Shown one piece after another: positions 39,462 to 42,158 of a stretch of 42,158 nucleotides of DNA. Numbering within the stretch: position 1 is the stretch's first letter; every line of letters begins with the position of its first letter. Below the pieces are notes generated by a model. The model did no database searches and was not told the DNA's origin. It was given only the letters and a program-made list of their open reading frames with translations. Source of the stretch: Prochlorococcus sp. AG-686-O05. Its GTDB lineage: Bacteria > Cyanobacteriota > Cyanobacteriia > PCC-6307 > Cyanobiaceae. The stretch lies in assembly GCA_003210235.1 (NCBI GenBank), contig QCVV01000004.1, forward strand, positions 1-42,158, read 5' to 3'. A program made the translations under genes and the position numbers.

Positions 39462-41210
39462 TTATTCATCTAAATCAATAATTTCCCCATTAAAAAAATT
39501 TGCTAGATTTTTGGAACTATTATCATAGGATTCTGTTTGAGGTTTATTAGAAGAGGGGAGGGGATTTTGAAAATTGGTACTTTGTCTTTCTTGATTTTCA
39601 TTTAATTTCTTAATTACTTTCTCTTTTGATTTTGTAGTGTTATTAATATTAATTTTTTTGCTAGCAAAGTTAAGTTTTACTTCATCCCCAAAAACTTTTT
39701 TTATAGCATTCTCAATAATAATTTTTCGACTTTTGATCATATTTTCCCAGTTGGGAGATAATGCTATTAAAACTTCATTCGAATCAATACTTTCAAGTTC
39801 TGCTTGCTGAGAAAGTAACATTTTTGTTGATGGCAACTCTAATTTAGAGAGAATTAGCTCCCACTTTTCTTTTAAATAATCATTTTTACTATCATCTTGA
39901 GAATTTTTGTTGGTATCTTGATTGTTAATTAATTCGCTGTTCAAAGTTGCCGATTCATTTTGGTTTTTACTGTTATCTGAAATAATTTTATTAGTAATTA
40001 ATTCTTTATTATTATCTGAAATAACTTTATTAGTAATAAATTCTTTATTATTTATAGTCTTTTGATTTGAATTTATGTTGTTATTTTTTACATTATTAAC
40101 TATATTTTCTTCGTCATTTTTTTCTAGAAGACTTGTCAAATGTATTTCTAACCATAGTCTCGGATTATCGCTTGTTTTGATTTGATAATCAACATTCTTA
40201 AGCTTGTTATGCCATTCAATTATCCTATTTTTACTAATGTTATTAGAAAATTTATTTAATTCATCTTGAAAGTCAATAGATGTATAGTACATATCTGAAT
40301 AATTATTATTTAAAGTTTTAAGTAATAGATCTCTAGTAATATTTAATAATCCAACTAATATCTCATGTGGTTCATTTCCTGCATCATACAAGTTATTACA
40401 ACTAATTAATAATGACTCTGGCTCATCATTAATTAACGCATTGATTAAATTAGTCAAATCATTTTCGGATACTTCTCCAAGCAAGTTTTGAACATTTTTA
40501 GTAGTTATGCCATTAGGAAGAAGACTTAATTGATCTAGTAAACTTTGTGCATCTCGCAATCCTCCATTAGATCTTTTTGCAATTAGTTTTAGCGCTTGAT
40601 CTTCGAATTTTATTGATTCTTTATTTGCTATGTCTGAAAGGTTGTGGAAAATAATATTTGAGCTGATTCTTTTAAAATCGAATTTTTGACATCTACTTTG
40701 AATAGTATTTATAACTCTTTCAGGATTTGTAGTTGCAAGAATAAAAACAACTCTTTCAGGAGGTTCTTCAATAGTTTTTAGTAAAGCATTTGATGCAGCT
40801 GTAGAAAGCATATGACATTCATCGATAACATATACTTTCCATCTAGCTTGAGTAGGGGCAAATCTTGCTCTATCTATTATTTCTCGTATATTTTCAACTC
40901 CAGTATTAGATGCGGCATCAATTTCAATAATATCTAGGGCATTACCATCCGCAATTTGTATGCATAATTGGCATTTGCCACATGGATTTGGTGTAGGTTG
41001 TGCAGATGACAGACAATTTAATGACTTTGCAAATATTCTCGCACTTGATGTTTTCCCCGTCCCTCTAGGTCCATTAAAAAGATAAGCAGGCGCAATTTTT
41101 TGAGATATTAATGCTTGTTTAAGAGTGATTGATATAAATTCTTGACCAACCAGCTCATCAAGCTTACGAGGCCTGTATTTCTGATGATAAGGTTTATGTA
41201 TATTAAGCAT
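39462..41210 (-). CDS. dnaX: DNA polymerase III subunit gamma/tau
   Basis: YHQKYRPRKLDELVGQEF, NGPRGTGKTSSARIFAKSLNC, zinc Cys cluster, DECHMLSTAASNALLKTIEEPP. Confidence 0.96.
   Translation of the reverse strand: MLNIHKPYHQKYRPRKLDELVGQEFISITLKQALISQKIAPAYLFNGPRGTGKTSSARIFAKSLNCLSSAQPTPNPCGKCQLCIQIADGNALDIIEIDAASNTGVENIREIIDRARFAPTQARWKVYVIDECHMLSTAASNALLKTIEEPPERVVFILATTNPERVINTIQSRCQKFDFKRISSNIIFHNLSDIANKESIKFEDQALKLIAKRSNGGLRDAQSLLDQLSLLPNGITTKNVQNLLGEVSENDLTNLINALINDEPESLLISCNNLYDAGNEPHEILVGLLNITRDLLLKTLNNNYSDMYYTSIDFQDELNKFSNNISKNRIIEWHNKLKNVDYQIKTSDNPRLWLEIHLTSLLEKNDEENIVNNVKNNNINSNQKTINNKEFITNKVISDNNKELITNKIISDNSKNQNESATLNSELINNQDTNKNSQDDSKNDYLKEKWELILSKLELPSTKMLLSQQAELESIDSNEVLIALSPNWENMIKSRKIIIENAIKKVFGDEVKLNFASKKININNTTKSKEKVIKKLNENQERQSTNFQNPLPSSNKPQTESYDNSSKNLANFFNGEIIDLDE
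39973..40050 (-). repeat. 39-bp tandem duplication inside dnaX (13-aa repeat)
   Basis: Copies 39973-40011 and 40012-40050 differ at 2 of 39 positions; encode ISDNNKELITNK-type repeats in the linker. Confidence 0.85.
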
Positions 41211-41230
41211 TTATTATTCTTTATTAAATG

Positions 41231-41265
41231 ATTAAGGTTGAATTTTGGAAAACTATAACCTTAAT
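41231..41265. other. 9-bp inverted repeat (hairpin) between clpX and dnaX
   Basis: attaaggtt (41231-41239) and aaccttaat (41257-41265), 17-nt loop; possible weak terminator or processing site. Confidence 0.45.
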
Positions 41266-41267
41266 TT

Positions 41268-42158
41268 TTAGGCAGATTCTTTAATAACCCTATTAGATCC
41301 TGCAGGAAGTTTAACAATTTTCGATAAGAATAGGTTGTCTACCATTTTTTTCGTAATGGTGAACTCTTTTACTGCTTCTTGTGATGGAAGTGTATACATT
41401 AAATCAAGCATTAATTCTTCAATTATTGATCTAAGGGCTCTAGCACCTGTTTTTCTTTTAAAAGCTTCATTAGCAATTGCTTTCACAGATTCTGGTTCGA
41501 AATTTAATTCAACGTTATCCATACTTAATAAAGTTTTAAATTGCTTTACTAATGCATCTCTTGGCTCCGTCAGAATCGATTCAAGAGTTTCTTTAGTAAG
41601 ACAATCTAATATTGCGCATACAGGAATTCTTCCGATGAATTCTGGAATTAATCCATATTTGACTAGATCATCTAGTTCTAAATTCTTGAGAGCATCTCGG
41701 GAGTCAACTATTTTTTTTGGATTTACTTTACTTTCATCAGGGTTAGTAGTAAATCCAATTGAATGTTTCCCTAAACGTTTTTGAACAATATCCTCTAAAC
41801 CTATAAATGCACCTCCACATATAAATAAAATCTGGCTTGTATCGATTTGAATGCAGTCATGATTAGGGTGTTTTCTTCCTCCTTGTGGTGGTACATTGGC
41901 AATTGTTCCTTCAAGCATTTTTAATAATGCCTGTTGAACTCCTTCTCCGGATACATCTCTTGTAATTGATGGATTTTCACTCTTTCTAGCGATCTTGTCT
42001 ATCTCATCAATATATATGATGCCCTTTTGAGCTAAATCCACATTCATTTCTGACTTTTGTAGGAGTCTCAATAGGATATTTTCAACATCCTCGCCAACAT
42101 ATCCAGCCTCAGTCAGACTTGTTGCGTCAGCTACTGCAAAAGGAACATCAAGAAACTC
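41268..42158 (-). CDS. clpX: ATP-dependent Clp protease ATP-binding subunit ClpX, C-terminal part (runs off the right edge)
   Basis: [66 protein letters not shown]. The frame stays open upstream of the track start: [39 protein letters not shown]. Confidence 0.97.
   Translation of the reverse strand, partial: EFLDVPFAVADATSLTEAGYVGEDVENILLRLLQKSEMNVDLAQKGIIYIDEIDKIARKSENPSITRDVSGEGVQQALLKMLEGTIANVPPQGGRKHPNHDCIQIDTSQILFICGGAFIGLEDIVQKRLGKHSIGFTTNPDESKVNPKKIVDSRDALKNLELDDLVKYGLIPEFIGRIPVCAILDCLTKETLESILTEPRDALVKQFKTLLSMDNVELNFEPESVKAIANEAFKRKTGARALRSIIEELMLDLMYTLPSQEAVKEFTITKKMVDNLFLSKIVKLPAGSNRVIKESA

Noticed and set aside
41335-41784. 149-aa plus-strand ORF
   Set aside because: Antisense to clpX; composition typical of reverse-complement codon shadow.

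Overview
AT-rich, gene-dense chromosomal window that reads as a high-light-type Prochlorococcus genome (inferred from codon and AT bias, cyanobacterial gene content and very short intergenic gaps; no database search was possible). About 37 coding regions are supportable, with one tRNA-Val(UAC). Contents include: a partial ppk1 at the left edge, an MFS transporter, cobA, a pabC/pabB/queC/queE cluster, pyrG, aspS, gcvT, speB/speE/mazG, valS, an ATP-dependent (phage-like) DNA ligase with a membrane-anchored partner, a SprT-like protease, a DUF98 chorismate lyase, mnmG/dnaB/rplI, a fatty-acid desaturase, an HTH-like protein + PLP lyase + gcvH + gcvP block, sqdX/sqdB, thiG, a Ycf37-like TPR protein, rplT/rpmI, a SpoIID protein, a GT2 glycosyltransferase, dnaX, and partial clpX at the right edge. 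I saw no CRISPR array, prophage, IS element or rRNA. Most of the window is housekeeping. The best second-look items are: (1) the ATP-dependent DNA ligase module; (2) a 50-aa ORF missed by the track at 17434-17586; (3) a DUF98 gene whose conserved N-terminus has no ATG/GTG/TTG start and lies in frame directly after the mnmG stop; (4) the uncharacterised HTH-like and PLP-lyase genes apparently co-transcribed with gcvHP; (5) possible slippage sites in dnaX and mazG. I do not see a clearly new multi-gene system; the ligase/SprT neighbourhood is the nearest candidate and is speculative.
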